A stretch of DNA of 64,000 nucleotides, taken from assembly GCF_014639655.1 (NCBI RefSeq), contig NZ_BMGB01000002.1, forward strand, positions 62,001 to 126,000. The letters are read 5' to 3'. The notes beneath the pieces were generated by a model. It searched no databases, had not been told where the DNA came from, and worked only from the letters and a program-made list of their open reading frames with translations. Position 1 is the first letter of the stretch. Every line of letters begins with the position of its first letter. Origin of the DNA: Conyzicola nivalis. Its GTDB lineage: Bacteria; Actinomycetota; Actinomycetes; Actinomycetales; Microbacteriaceae. Made by a program: the position numbers and the translations under genes. Of this stretch, positions 13,334 to 22,578 are shown piece by piece.

Positions 13334-14694
13334 AGGATGACACCGAGTCACGACTGAGTCGCACGGCGACCAGCACCCGCACCCGCAGCGAGACCGTCAC
13401 CCGTTACACGAGCACACGCAGGGGCGTCGTCGGCGGCAGCGTCTTCTGGGGGCGCAGCGCCGTGCGTTCCGTCGGAGGTGCTCTGCGTCGAGCGGCGACC
13501 TGGTCGGGCGAGACGGTGCTGCCGGCGGGGTGGCTGCTCGTCGTAGTGCTCGTGTTCGGTGTTGCCACGGGTGTCGGCATGGGCTGGGTGGAGGCGTGGG
13601 TCGCGGCCGCTATCGCGGCGATCCTGTTGCTCGCCAGCATCCCCTTCCTCATGGGCGGCCACGACTACACGGTAGAGCTCGAACTCGACCGCGACCGCGT
13701 CGTGGCGGGCTCCGACGTGAGCGGGCGGCTGTCGATCCGCAACCGCTCGGCGCGCATCTCGCTGCCCGGGCTCATCGACGTGCCCGTCGGCGAGGGACTC
13801 GTGGAAGCGCACGTGCCGCTTCTGCTCGGCGGTGCTTCCCACACCGAGGAGATCACGATCGGCGCGCACAAGCGCGGCGTGATCGACGTCGGTCCCATGA
13901 CGATCGCCCGCGGCGACCCGGTGGGCATCCTCCGCCGCGAGGTGGCCTGGCCGCAGGTCGAGCGCATCTACGTGCACCCCGTGACGGTGCCGATCCCGAG
14001 CACGAGCGCCGGGCTCATCAAAGACCTCGAGGGCACGCCAACGCGCGACATCGTCGACACCGACCTCTCGTTCCACGCCATCCGCGAGTATGCGGCGGGC
14101 GACTCTCAACGCCACATCCACTGGAAGTCCACCGCGAAGACGGGCGTGCTCATGGTGCGCCAGTACGAGGAGACGCGCCGCGCGAGCCTCGCCATCATCC
14201 TCGACCTCAACTCCGAGGAATACCGCTCCGACGATGAGTTCGAGATGGCCGTCAGCGCTGCCGCCTCGATCAGCGTGCAGGGCGTGCGGGATGGCCGCGA
14301 GGTGATCGTGAGCGGAAGCGGCGAGATCCCGGAACTCGCGCGCAATTCCGTGCAGTCCATCCGCACCCTGCCGACGATCACGGGCAAGGCGTTGCTCGAC
14401 GCGATGGCCGAGGTGGAGGAGAGCGACCGCGCCATGCGTCTCGACGCCGTCACGACGCTGACCGTCCAGTCGTTCCCCGAGCTGTCCATAGCCTTCCTCG
14501 TCACGGGCGCGGAGATGACGCTCACCCGCATCCGCGCCGCCGCCATGGCGCTGCCGCAGAATGTCACCGCCGTCGCGGTGCGCTGCGAGCCCGGTGCCGA
14601 ACCCACGCTCAAGGCGATCGGCGGCCTCAGCATCATGACTATCGGCGCCCTGCACGACCTCAAGTACATGATCGCTCGCGGAGCCCTCGCGTGA
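13330..14694 (+). CDS. DUF58 membrane protein (von Willebrand-like partner of MoxR)
   Basis: A 454-residue protein. A Ser/Thr/Arg-rich cytoplasmic N-terminus (1-60) precedes two membrane helices (about 65-85 and 88-108). A soluble C-terminal part contains the DUF58 signature, including HAIREYAAGDSQRHIHWKST followed by LAIILDLNS. DUF58 proteins resemble von Willebrand A domains and are usual clients or partners of MoxR ATPases. The start overlaps the MoxR stop by ATGA and the end overlaps the next gene by GTGA, so the three proteins are probably made in fixed proportion. Confidence 0.92.
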   Translation: MKDDTESRLSRTATSTRTRSETVTRYTSTRRGVVGGSVFWGRSAVRSVGGALRRAATWSGETVLPAGWLLVVVLVFGVATGVGMGWVEAWVAAAIAAILLLASIPFLMGGHDYTVELELDRDRVVAGSDVSGRLSIRNRSARISLPGLIDVPVGEGLVEAHVPLLLGGASHTEEITIGAHKRGVIDVGPMTIARGDPVGILRREVAWPQVERIYVHPVTVPIPSTSAGLIKDLEGTPTRDIVDTDLSFHAIREYAAGDSQRHIHWKSTAKTGVLMVRQYEETRRASLAIILDLNSEEYRSDDEFEMAVSAAASISVQGVRDGREVIVSGSGEIPELARNSVQSIRTLPTITGKALLDAMAEVEESDRAMRLDAVTTLTVQSFPELSIAFLVTGAEMTLTRIRAAAMALPQNVTAVAVRCEPGAEPTLKAIGGLSIMTIGALHDLKYMIARGALA

Positions 14695-17180
14695 GGCTCG
14701 ACCGCGACGCCCTGCTCCGGCTCGCGTGGGACCTCTCCTACATCGTGGCCGGGGTGGCCATCGCGACCGCGCTCGCCTGGCCCATCTACGAGTCACCCCG
14801 GGTGGTGCTCGTCGGCGTGGTGGCGACCGTACTCGGCATCGGGCTCGTGCTGCTCCGTGCCCGGCTGAAGCGTCCGGTCTGGACGCTCGCTCTCGCGGTT
14901 GTCGCCGGCTACCTCGTGGTGGTGGTGCCGCTCGCCATCCCCTCGGCGCTCGGCTCGCCGCTGCGCGTCCTGCGCGGGCTCGGCGACGGCGTCGTCGGAG
15001 TCGTCGTGGGTTGGAAGCAGGTGCTCACCCTTACGCTGCCCCTCGGCGAGTACCAGGCGGTGCTCGTGCCGTTCCTGGTGGTCATACTGCTCGGCACCGT
15101 TCTCGCCACGTCGTTCGTCGTGCGCGGCACCCGGCTGGCGGTCGCCGCCGTGCCGGTCGTGATGCTCATGAGCGTCTTCGGTCTCGTCTTCGGGTCGAGC
15201 GACACGGGACAGCCGTTGCGCGTCGGCGCCGCGGTTATCCCGGCTCCGCGCGAGGTGCTGCTGGCCATCCTGCTGGTCGTGGTCTCCCTCGTCTGGTTGG
15301 TGGGCCGCGCACGGATGGCGCGCGCTCGGGCCCTGCGCATCGTGCAGGCCAGCACGAGCGGCGTGCGTCAGGGCAGCCACTCGCGCTGGGTCGCCGCCCG
15401 TCGGCAGGCCCTCGGCGTCGTGCTCGTCGTCGGTGCCGTGCTCGGCGGACTCGCCATCGCGCCCGCGGCGTCGGGCTGGGTGTCGCGCGAGGCGCTGCGC
15501 GAGGCCATCGACCCGCTGCTCATCGTGCAGAAGCAGGCCAGCCCGCTCGCCGGCTATCGCGCCTGGTTCGAAGCCGACAACTACGACCGCACCCTGTTCA
15601 CCGTCGAGGGTGACACGACGGGAATCGACCGGGTTCGCATCGCCACCCTGGGCGACTACGACGGTGAGGTCTTCCGGGCCGGCGGCCAGGACGCGGATCC
15701 CCTTTTCACCCGGCTCGCCGGAGGCGGCTCCGGGGAGGGCACGCCGCTCACCGTGACGATCGGCGACGGTTTCGCCGGCGTGTGGGTTCCCGTGCCGGGG
15801 ACGATCGACGCTGCCCCCGTGTTCAGTGGCGAACGGGCCGAGGATCTCACCGACGCCTTCTACGTGAGCCGGGGGGATGCCGCGGCGGTGGACGTGGCGG
15901 AGCGGACCGGCGGCGGCAATGGTCTCGAGGTGGGCGACACCTACCGAGTGCTCGCCCAGCCCGACGCCGAGGTCGAGCTCGGACCGGACCGGGGCGGCGA
16001 ACCGCTCGTCTCCGAGAACGACTATGCCGAGATGGCCGACTGGGTGGAGGCGCAGGAGGTGCCCCGCACCGGCGACGGCCTCGCCGAGCTCTTCAGCCGG
16101 CTCCGCGACCGCGGCTATCTCAGTCACTCGCTCAGCGAGGGGGAGACCGCGGCGCCCTGGATCGCCGATCTGCAGAGCAGCAGCGGGTACGCCTTCCAAT
16201 CGTCGTACGCGGGCCATTCGGTGGCGCGTATCGAGCAGATCTTCGCCGACCTCGCCGACCAGCAGCGCATCGCAGGGGCGAGCGATGACGAGGCGCTACT
16301 CGTGGCCGCCGTCGGCGACGACGAGCAGTTCGCCACGGCCGCGGCGGTGCTGGCGCGGTACCTGGGCTTCGAGTCCCGCGTCGTCGTCGGCACCCGCCTC
16401 GCGAGCGACGACGAGGCGCCGTCCGTAGCCCCCTGTGCCGACGGGGTGTGCACGGGAGCCAACGTAACCGCCTGGGTCGAGGTGCGGGCGGCAGATGGAG
16501 CGTGGGCGACCTTCGACGTGAGCCCGCAATTCGCGGTCACGCCCATCGATGTCACCGAGGGCGAGCAGCTGCCCGAGAACCCCACGGTGCCCGAGCAGTC
16601 GCGCACCGACGTGCTCGACCCTCCGCCCGCGCAGCGCGACGACTCCGAGGGGTCGACCGTCGACGACGAGGTCGCCTCCGATTGGTTCGCCGCAATCCTG
16701 CCGGTGCTGCTCGCGGTGGGTACCGGCCTCCTCGCAGTCTTCCTCCTCCTGCTGCCCCTGCTCTTCCTCTTCGTGATCAAGGGCGCTCGTCGTCGCCGCC
16801 GCCGCGACGAGCCGGTGCCGGAGGTGCGTGTCGTCGGGGCGTGGGACGAGCTCGTCGACACCTACCTCGACCACGGGTTCAGCGTGCCCGCCGGCGCGAC
16901 CCGGAAGTCCGTCGCCGAGGCGGTCGGACGCGCCCCGGCGCTCGCGCTCGCGGCGACCGTCGACGCGGCGGTCTTCGCCGAACATCCACCCACCCGCGGC
17001 GCCTCTGACGCCGCCTGGACGATCGTCGACGACGAGCGCTCGAGACTCATCGAGTCGAGCACCCTGCGCGACCGAGTCCGCGCGTCTGTCAGCCTCGCGT
17101 CGTTCCTACGCCACGTCACGCCGCGCGCCGTGCTCGAAGCCGCACGGTCACTGTTCCGCCAGAAGGAGAGCCCCCGATGA
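14691..17180 (+). CDS. Transglutaminase-fold membrane protein (TgpA-like), catalytic residues lost
   Basis: An 829-residue protein with several N-terminal membrane helices within the first about 210 residues, a further helix near 250, a large extracytoplasmic region, one C-terminal helix (about 665-690) and a basic cytoplasmic tail. The transglutaminase core is recognisable as VGDDEQFATAAAVLARYLGF, NVTAWVEV and TFDVSP. Where active members have GDCE, HAWVE and FD, this protein has D544 for Cys and T593 for His, and keeps only D609. It therefore cannot use the standard Cys-His-Asp mechanism and is probably structural or substrate-binding. GTG start overlaps the previous stop. Confidence 0.87.
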   Translation: MRLDRDALLRLAWDLSYIVAGVAIATALAWPIYESPRVVLVGVVATVLGIGLVLLRARLKRPVWTLALAVVAGYLVVVVPLAIPSALGSPLRVLRGLGDGVVGVVVGWKQVLTLTLPLGEYQAVLVPFLVVILLGTVLATSFVVRGTRLAVAAVPVVMLMSVFGLVFGSSDTGQPLRVGAAVIPAPREVLLAILLVVVSLVWLVGRARMARARALRIVQASTSGVRQGSHSRWVAARRQALGVVLVVGAVLGGLAIAPAASGWVSREALREAIDPLLIVQKQASPLAGYRAWFEADNYDRTLFTVEGDTTGIDRVRIATLGDYDGEVFRAGGQDADPLFTRLAGGGSGEGTPLTVTIGDGFAGVWVPVPGTIDAAPVFSGERAEDLTDAFYVSRGDAAAVDVAERTGGGNGLEVGDTYRVLAQPDAEVELGPDRGGEPLVSENDYAEMADWVEAQEVPRTGDGLAELFSRLRDRGYLSHSLSEGETAAPWIADLQSSSGYAFQSSYAGHSVARIEQIFADLADQQRIAGASDDEALLVAAVGDDEQFATAAAVLARYLGFESRVVVGTRLASDDEAPSVAPCADGVCTGANVTAWVEVRAADGAWATFDVSPQFAVTPIDVTEGEQLPENPTVPEQSRTDVLDPPPAQRDDSEGSTVDDEVASDWFAAILPVLLAVGTGLLAVFLLLLPLLFLFVIKGARRRRRRDEPVPEVRVVGAWDELVDTYLDHGFSVPAGATRKSVAEAVGRAPALALAATVDAAVFAEHPPTRGASDAAWTIVDDERSRLIESSTLRDRVRASVSLASFLRHVTPRAVLEAARSLFRQKESPR

Positions 17181-18439
17181 CCTCAACGGATGCGGAGGCC
17201 GTCGCCGGCCTCACGATCACCATAATGCTGCTGGGCGGTCTCGTCGGAGCCGCCGTGTACATCTGGTACGGCCTCGCGCTCTCCAAGCTCTTCACCAAGC
17301 TGGGTGCGGAGTCGTGGCGCGGCTGGGTGCCGATCGTCAACGAGATGGAGATCCTCGCGCGAGGCGGGGTGCCATCGTGGTCGGTGGTCTACTACTTTAT
17401 CCCCGTCGTCAACCTCTACGGGCTGTACCTGAAGGCCACCGCGGTGCACCGCATCAACGAGCAGCTCGGCCGAGGCGTCGGCTCCACGGTGCTCGGCATC
17501 CTGGTCCCCCCGGTCTGGGCGAGCATCCTGGCGTGGGGCGCGACCGCCCCGGTCGCCGGCGTCGATGCAAAGAAGGTCGAGGCGACGCGGGGTGGCGGCA
17601 CCGCACCGGCGCCGTCGATCGCGACCGGCCCCCTCGGGGGAGAGCCAACGCCGTCGGCCCCGCGCGCGCCGTTCAGTCCCCTGGTATCCGACCCGTCCGG
17701 CTACGCCCTCCCGGTCGTGCAGCCGGCGGCGCCTCGGCCCGCCCCCGCCTTCGCGCCGCCCGTCGCCGCGCCGCAGGAGGCGGCCGCTGTTCGGCCGGCC
17801 CCGGAGGTCCCGGGGGCCGCGTCCGACAGCGCGTCACCCGCGGCCGTCATAGTCAACCCGTGGGCGCAGCAGTCGAGCACGCCCGCCGCGGCGCCCCGCA
17901 TCTCGGCACCGCCGACGATCGCCACGCCGCCCGAGCTGGCGCCTGAGCTGGATTTTGAGCCCGACCCTGTCGTCGACCTCGGTGAGACGCGGGTCACCGC
18001 GGCCCCACCGGTGCCCGAACCCGCGCCGGATCACGCGCAGTCCACGCTCGGAAGCGGCGATGACGACGACGAGCTCGACCGCACCGTCGTGGTAGACCGT
18101 CGGCCGGTGGTGCGCTGGCGGCTGAGCACCGACGACGGATTCGAGGTGGATCTCACCGCTTCGAAGATCGTGCTGGGACGCAATCCGTCGACGGGTGAGC
18201 TCGACGTCGAAGCGGTCGCAATCCCCGATACCACCCGGACCCTCTCGAAGACACATGCCCGCCTCGACTTCCTCGACGGCGCGTGGACGGTGACCGACCT
18301 TGGCTCGACCAACGGCGTGCTCGTGGTCGACGCGGACGGCGCGGAGGAGCTCATCCCGGTCAACGAGGCGACACCGCTGCTCGCACGGTTCGTGCTCGGC
18401 AAGGTCGGTATGGCTCTGAGCTTCGAGCAGCGGTCGTGA
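17177..18439 (+). CDS. Membrane protein with C-terminal FHA domain
   Basis: A 420-residue protein. Three hydrophobic segments (about 10-33, 66-85, 105-125) form an N-terminal membrane domain resembling the DUF5684-type small membrane proteins. A long Pro/Ala-rich linker follows, then a cytoplasmic FHA domain (about 312-415) with GRNPSTGE, LSKTHARL and DLGSTNGV. Just before the FHA domain is an acidic stretch ending in DRTVVVD, resembling the phosphorylated threonine segment in front of the FHA domain of GarA/OdhI. It overlaps the previous gene by ATGA and the PP2C gene by GTGA. A phosphorylation-controlled scaffold at the membrane is a reasonable inference. Confidence 0.87.
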   Translation: MTSTDAEAVAGLTITIMLLGGLVGAAVYIWYGLALSKLFTKLGAESWRGWVPIVNEMEILARGGVPSWSVVYYFIPVVNLYGLYLKATAVHRINEQLGRGVGSTVLGILVPPVWASILAWGATAPVAGVDAKKVEATRGGGTAPAPSIATGPLGGEPTPSAPRAPFSPLVSDPSGYALPVVQPAAPRPAPAFAPPVAAPQEAAAVRPAPEVPGAASDSASPAAVIVNPWAQQSSTPAAAPRISAPPTIATPPELAPELDFEPDPVVDLGETRVTAAPPVPEPAPDHAQSTLGSGDDDDELDRTVVVDRRPVVRWRLSTDDGFEVDLTASKIVLGRNPSTGELDVEAVAIPDTTRTLSKTHARLDFLDGAWTVTDLGSTNGVLVVDADGAEELIPVNEATPLLARFVLGKVGMALSFEQRS

Positions 18440-19290
18440 GCGCGGCGATCGCCGTCGCCGCGGGGACCGTGCGGCTCTCTGTGGCGCACGCCACCGACAC
18501 GGGACGCAGACGCGAGGTCAACGAGGACTCCGTGCTGGTCTCCTCGCCGGTTTTCCTCGTCGCCGACGGCATGGGCGGGTACGAGGCCGGTGACCGCGCG
18601 AGCGCCGCGGTCGTCGACGCCTTCCGGGCGATGGCGGGTGACGGGTTCGGCACCCTCGAGGCCATTCGCGACGCTCTGGTCGCGGCCGATTCGGCGGTCG
18701 GTGCTGTCGCAGACTCCACCAAGCGCGGCGCGGGCAGCACCGTAGCCGGCGCCGTGCTCATCGAACGCGACGGCGAGCCGCACTGGCTGGTGTTCAACGT
18801 CGGCGATTCCCGCGTCTACCGGCACTACGGCAGCGACCTCGAGCAGCTGACCATCGATCACTCCCTCGGCCAGGAACTCGTCGACAGCGGTGAGCTGCGC
18901 CGCGAAGACCTCGCCACGTACAAGGACCGGAACGTGATCACTCGCGCGATCGGCGCGGCCGACAGCACCGCGGACAGCTGGCTGGTGCCGGTGACCAACG
19001 GCGAGCGGTTGCTGATCTGTTCCGACGGCCTCAGCTCGGAACTCGACGATGAGAGCATCCGGGCGAGCCTCACGATGGGCGGGCGCCCCGAGTCGGTCGT
19101 CGATGTTCTCGTGCAGCGCGCCAACCGCAACGGTGGCCGCGATAACATCTCGGTCGTGGTCATCGACGTGATCGCCGGGGGAAGCGAACCCGACAGCGAG
19201 TACACGACCGGCGCGGGTGGTCTGCACGGCCTCAGCGACGTGGGCCTCGACGACACGACCATCCAGTTGGGAGGGCGGGACCGTGGCTGA
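18436..19290 (+). CDS. PP2C-family protein phosphatase
   Basis: A 284-residue metal-dependent Ser/Thr phosphatase, the likely counterpart of the kinase at 5137. Signature motifs are TDTGRRREVNEDS (about 20-32), VADGMGGYEAGDRAS (43-56), FNVGDSRVYR, CSDGLSSEL and RDNISVVV. No membrane segment is visible, so it acts in the cytoplasm. GTG 18436 is chosen because it overlaps the upstream stop (GTGA) and places the PP2C fold at the N-terminus, whereas the longer frame lies inside the FHA gene. It overlaps the next gene by 8 bases. Confidence 0.95.
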   Translation: MSAAIAVAAGTVRLSVAHATDTGRRREVNEDSVLVSSPVFLVADGMGGYEAGDRASAAVVDAFRAMAGDGFGTLEAIRDALVAADSAVGAVADSTKRGAGSTVAGAVLIERDGEPHWLVFNVGDSRVYRHYGSDLEQLTIDHSLGQELVDSGELRREDLATYKDRNVITRAIGAADSTADSWLVPVTNGERLLICSDGLSSELDDESIRASLTMGGRPESVVDVLVQRANRNGGRDNISVVVIDVIAGGSEPDSEYTTGAGGLHGLSDVGLDDTTIQLGGRDRG

Positions 19291-19891
19291 TCTCCCGATG
19301 CCACAGTCGGACGACGACGACCGCACGACGGTGGTCGACCGCTCGGTTGTGGATGACTCGGACGAGCGAACCACGGTCGTCGACCGCTCCGTTCCCGACG
19401 ACCGCACGACCGTCGTCGAGAGGGCCGCACCCCCGGCTGCTGCCGCCGCGCCCGACGACGAGCACGACGGCACCGTTGTGGTCGCCCGGCCAGCGCCGGC
19501 GGAGCCCGAGGACGACGGCACCGTCGTCGTGAGACGCGCGCCGAACGCGCGGCCGGCGTCGAAGACGGCTCAGCCGACACCGCTGCCGAGCCGGCGTGGG
19601 CGTCGGCGCATCACCCTCCCGCCGGTCGAACCCGGATTCGGCGCCGATCCCGTCGAAGCCGTCGGGCCCGGCGCCGTCTCGACCTATTCGCCGCGCCGCA
19701 TCCAGCCGCCACCCGCAGCAGCCGCGGAGGTGCCCCTCGGTCCGGATGCGACACGCGCCCCCGCGCCGTCGATGCCGTCGGTCGGCCGCCGGTCGAAGGC
19801 TTTCGGCATGATAGGCGTCGCCGGGTTCGGTCTGGCGACCGTCGTCTCGGTCGTCGGACTCGTGGCGATAGTCCTCTCGCTGGTCGACTGA
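19283..19891 (+). CDS. Tail-anchored protein with repeated TTVV/GTVVV motifs
   Basis: A 202-residue protein starting at GTG 19283, overlapping the PP2C gene. The first about 85 residues are acidic and contain five acidic-Thr-Val repeats: DRTTVVD (15-18), ERTTVVD (30-33), DRTTVVE (42-45), DGTVVVA (64-67) and DGTVVVR (80-83). A basic, Pro-rich middle follows, and one C-terminal membrane helix (about 177-200). No enzymatic domain is seen. The repeats look like multiple kinase acceptor sites that FHA domains could bind, which fits the neighbouring kinase, phosphatase and FHA proteins. This role is inference; the gene itself is well supported by overlap and composition. Confidence 0.8.
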   Translation: MADLPMPQSDDDDRTTVVDRSVVDDSDERTTVVDRSVPDDRTTVVERAAPPAAAAAPDDEHDGTVVVARPAPAEPEDDGTVVVRRAPNARPASKTAQPTPLPSRRGRRRITLPPVEPGFGADPVEAVGPGAVSTYSPRRIQPPPAAAAEVPLGPDATRAPAPSMPSVGRRSKAFGMIGVAGFGLATVVSVVGLVAIVLSLVD

Positions 19892-19933
19892 CGACCCCGG
19901 GAGGCTGCTGACGAAAGACCTCGTGGCCCCGGA

Positions 19934-21226
19934 TCAGCTGCCGAGCAGACCGTGCCTGGCAGGCTCGCCCTCGGTCGTGGGTACCGTACCGCGGCGGCGT
20001 CGTAACACGATGATGACGGCGATCGTTCCGAACAGCGTCAGCGCGACCACGATCACGATCAACGTCATCGCCTGGGTAACGATGAAGGGCGACTCGGTGT
20101 GGTCGGGCGACACCGTGGCGACGGCCGGCACGAGAACCCCGGCGCCGGACGTGCCCGCTGGGCTCACCGGGCCCCGGGTATCGGCACCCGGCACGAGGTT
20201 GATCGCGTTGTAGGGCTGCACGACTCCCCAGCCTGACAGGTCGTCTCTCGCGTCAGGATTGCTGCGGATGCCGGTCGCCATGAGGCGGTACTGCCACTGG
20301 GCGGGCGTCTCGTCGGGATGCGCCGCCGCCACGAGCGCCGCGGCCGCACTGACGTAGGCGGTGGCGAAGCTCGACGAGGGCGCTTCCTGCGCGTAGACGC
20401 AGTCGCCGGCGCCGGTGGCCACCGTGAGGATCTGCGAACCGGGTGCGGCCACCTCGACGTGCGAACCGTGGATCGAGTCATCCGTCACCAGGCCGCGCGC
20501 GTCGGTGGCGCTCACCGCGAGAGCGCCCGCGTAGGCAGCCGGATAGCGCGGCGAATCGGAGACGTCTTCCGTGGTGCCACGGTTGCCGGCGCTCGCGACG
20601 ACGAGGCTACCGAGCGATTCGGCGTAGGCGACGGCCGCTTCGAGATCGGGGGAGGCTGCGAAGTCGCTCATCGACACGTTGATCACCACGGCGTGCGAGT
20701 CGGCCGCGAAGCGGATGCCTTCCGACATGCGGGCCGTCGTGGGTCCGAATCCAGCGTCGACCGACTGGCTGTCGGTGCCGCGGAACACCCGCACCGACAG
20801 CAGGTCTACCGAGGGCGCGAGGCCGACGACGCCCGACTGCGGTATTTCGCGCGCCGCGATCTGTCCGGCGATCGCGGTTCCGTGGCCGTTCACGTCGGTC
20901 ATGCCGCGCGGGTCTTCGCCGTCGAAGACGAAGTCCCTCCCGCCGACGACCGCGCCCTGCAGGTGCGGGTTGGTGGCGTCGATTCCCGAGTCGACGACGG
21001 CCACGAGCACGCCGCCGCCGGTGCCCCGGCTCCAGGCCTTCTGCGACTGCAGCACGCCGAGTGCCGACGGGGTCTCGGGGGTGAACTGCGGGTTGCCCGG
21101 CGCGCAGTCTTCGCCCGCCGCGAACGACGGCGGTGCGGCGACTGGCAGCACGCTCAACGCGCCCGCCGCGAGGAGCGCCGTCACGGCGCTGGCCAGGATT
21201 CTGGGAGCGAATGCGCGGCGGCCCAC
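19934..21226 (-). CDS. mycP: Mycosin-type subtilisin-like serine protease (type VII secretion)
   Basis: A 430-residue S8 protease. A signal peptide (about 1-37), the triad D79 (VAVVDSGID), H115 (NGHGTAIAG) and S286 (SSSFATAYVS), oxyanion N215 (SAGN) and a C-terminal membrane helix (about 375-398) give the usual mycosin layout. The Ser motif is SSSFATA instead of the common GTSFAAP, but the nucleophile is kept. GTG 21226 is chosen because it overlaps the eccB stop by one base and starts just before the signal peptide; the longer frame reads into eccB. Mycosins are membrane-anchored outside the cell and stabilise or process ESX systems. Confidence 0.92.
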   Translation of the reverse strand: MGRRAFAPRILASAVTALLAAGALSVLPVAAPPSFAAGEDCAPGNPQFTPETPSALGVLQSQKAWSRGTGGGVLVAVVDSGIDATNPHLQGAVVGGRDFVFDGEDPRGMTDVNGHGTAIAGQIAAREIPQSGVVGLAPSVDLLSVRVFRGTDSQSVDAGFGPTTARMSEGIRFAADSHAVVINVSMSDFAASPDLEAAVAYAESLGSLVVASAGNRGTTEDVSDSPRYPAAYAGALAVSATDARGLVTDDSIHGSHVEVAAPGSQILTVATGAGDCVYAQEAPSSSFATAYVSAAAALVAAAHPDETPAQWQYRLMATGIRSNPDARDDLSGWGVVQPYNAINLVPGADTRGPVSPAGTSGAGVLVPAVATVSPDHTESPFIVTQAMTLIVIVVALTLFGTIAVIIVLRRRRGTVPTTEGEPARHGLLGS

Positions 21227-22572
21227 TACTGTCCCGCCGCGGCCACGGGCTGCGGCGCGGATCCCGCCGCCGCCTCGGTGAGTTCGGGTCCGGCTGCGAG
21301 GAACTGCAGCCAAGAACCGGGCAGCAGGGCGATGTCGTCGACGTCGTACCCGAGGCGTCCGACGATATCGGCGTCCGCACCCGGCACTGCGTAGGCCGTT
21401 CCCGATTCGTCGATCAGGTAGACCATTCCGGAATCGCTGGCGGTGGAACCGCCCACCCGCACGAGTGCGCCTCCACCCGCGCTTACCGAGACGCCGGCCT
21501 CGCCGAGGTCGTTCTGGTCGTCGAGGGTGGCGAACAAGGTCTGCGGCTCGCCGGTCTCGTCGTGGCCGAGCACGGCGCACGGGGCCTCGTCGCGCGCGAG
21601 AGAGGTGAGTGGCTCGGCCGGCCAGTCGAGTCCGCCGGCCGGGTTGGCGGCGTTGGGGAGGCCGCGGACGTCGGCGGGGCTCACATCCACGCCCGCGCCG
21701 AGGAAAGCGCCGGAGCCGAGCAGGTAGAGCTGGTAGGCGAGGGGACTGAGTCTCGCCAACTCGCCCGCCTCGGAGACGAGATAGCGCACGTCGTCGGCGT
21801 CGCCCTCCTGGTGGATGACACCTCCGACCACGAGTCCCGAGCCGGCGAGTGTGTCGCCGGCGTTCGACACCACGAGCGGCGCGAGCGGCGTACCCTCCTC
21901 GAACAGGTTGAGCCAGCGGGCATCGACCGGAACGGCCGACCCGGCGCTGAGGCCCACCGAGCGCAGAACCGCGTCGGAGTCGCTCGCGGCGACCTCGTAA
22001 CGGATGCCTGCCGCGATGACATAGAGGATGCCGTCGAGCTCGACCACCGACGCATCATCCACGGCGCTGACCAGTCGCGACCTCGGCAGGGTGACCGCCG
22101 TCTCGGCGTCGTCGGTGACGCACGCCGCCCAGCCGTCGTTGATCAGTGAGCCGGGGGCGGGAATGTCGTCGGGCGCGCCGAGGATGCCGACGGTCGGACC
22201 GATATCGATGCCGTCGAGGGTGTCGCGGTCCGTTGTGATCACCGAGAACTTGCCTGAGGGCATCAGCATGCGGGCGCTCGCGGTGTTTATCACCGGGTAG
22301 AGCACACTGTCGATGGTGATATACCTGGCACCGCTGTCTTTCACCAGCACGAGGGTGTTGTTCTCCCACCCGGTCGGCAGGCCCGGGCGGATAAGGCCGT
22401 AGAAAACCCCGGCCAGGATGATCATCGCCGACAGCACCACGCCGGCCGCGACCGCCCGCAGGGGAGCCGCGGGCTCGAGCTCCTTACCGCCAGGCGCGCC
22501 GCTGGTGAACGCCGAGAGCAGGCGCCGACGGCTGAAGCCCTGGGCTTCGATCAGATCTTTCTTGGTTGCCAC
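21226..22572 (-). CDS. eccB: Type VII secretion protein EccB
   Basis: A 448-residue core ESX membrane component. It has the family layout: a short basic cytoplasmic start (MATKKDLIEAQGFSRRRLLSA), one membrane helix (about 40-61) and a long extracytoplasmic repeat domain with two cysteines (WAACV and APCAV) that could form the conserved disulfide. It lies 6 bases after eccD and overlaps the mycosin gene, forming an eccD-eccB-mycP minus-strand operon. This is the only eccB in the window. Confidence 0.93.
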   Translation of the reverse strand: MATKKDLIEAQGFSRRRLLSAFTSGAPGGKELEPAAPLRAVAAGVVLSAMIILAGVFYGLIRPGLPTGWENNTLVLVKDSGARYITIDSVLYPVINTASARMLMPSGKFSVITTDRDTLDGIDIGPTVGILGAPDDIPAPGSLINDGWAACVTDDAETAVTLPRSRLVSAVDDASVVELDGILYVIAAGIRYEVAASDSDAVLRSVGLSAGSAVPVDARWLNLFEEGTPLAPLVVSNAGDTLAGSGLVVGGVIHQEGDADDVRYLVSEAGELARLSPLAYQLYLLGSGAFLGAGVDVSPADVRGLPNAANPAGGLDWPAEPLTSLARDEAPCAVLGHDETGEPQTLFATLDDQNDLGEAGVSVSAGGGALVRVGGSTASDSGMVYLIDESGTAYAVPGADADIVGRLGYDVDDIALLPGSWLQFLAAGPELTEAAAGSAPQPVAAAGQ

Positions 22573-22578
22573 CGGCGG

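Noticed and set aside
20318-21394. 358-codon plus-strand frame over the mycosin gene
   Set aside because: Arg/His/Gly-rich shadow; the minus strand carries the clear protease motifs.
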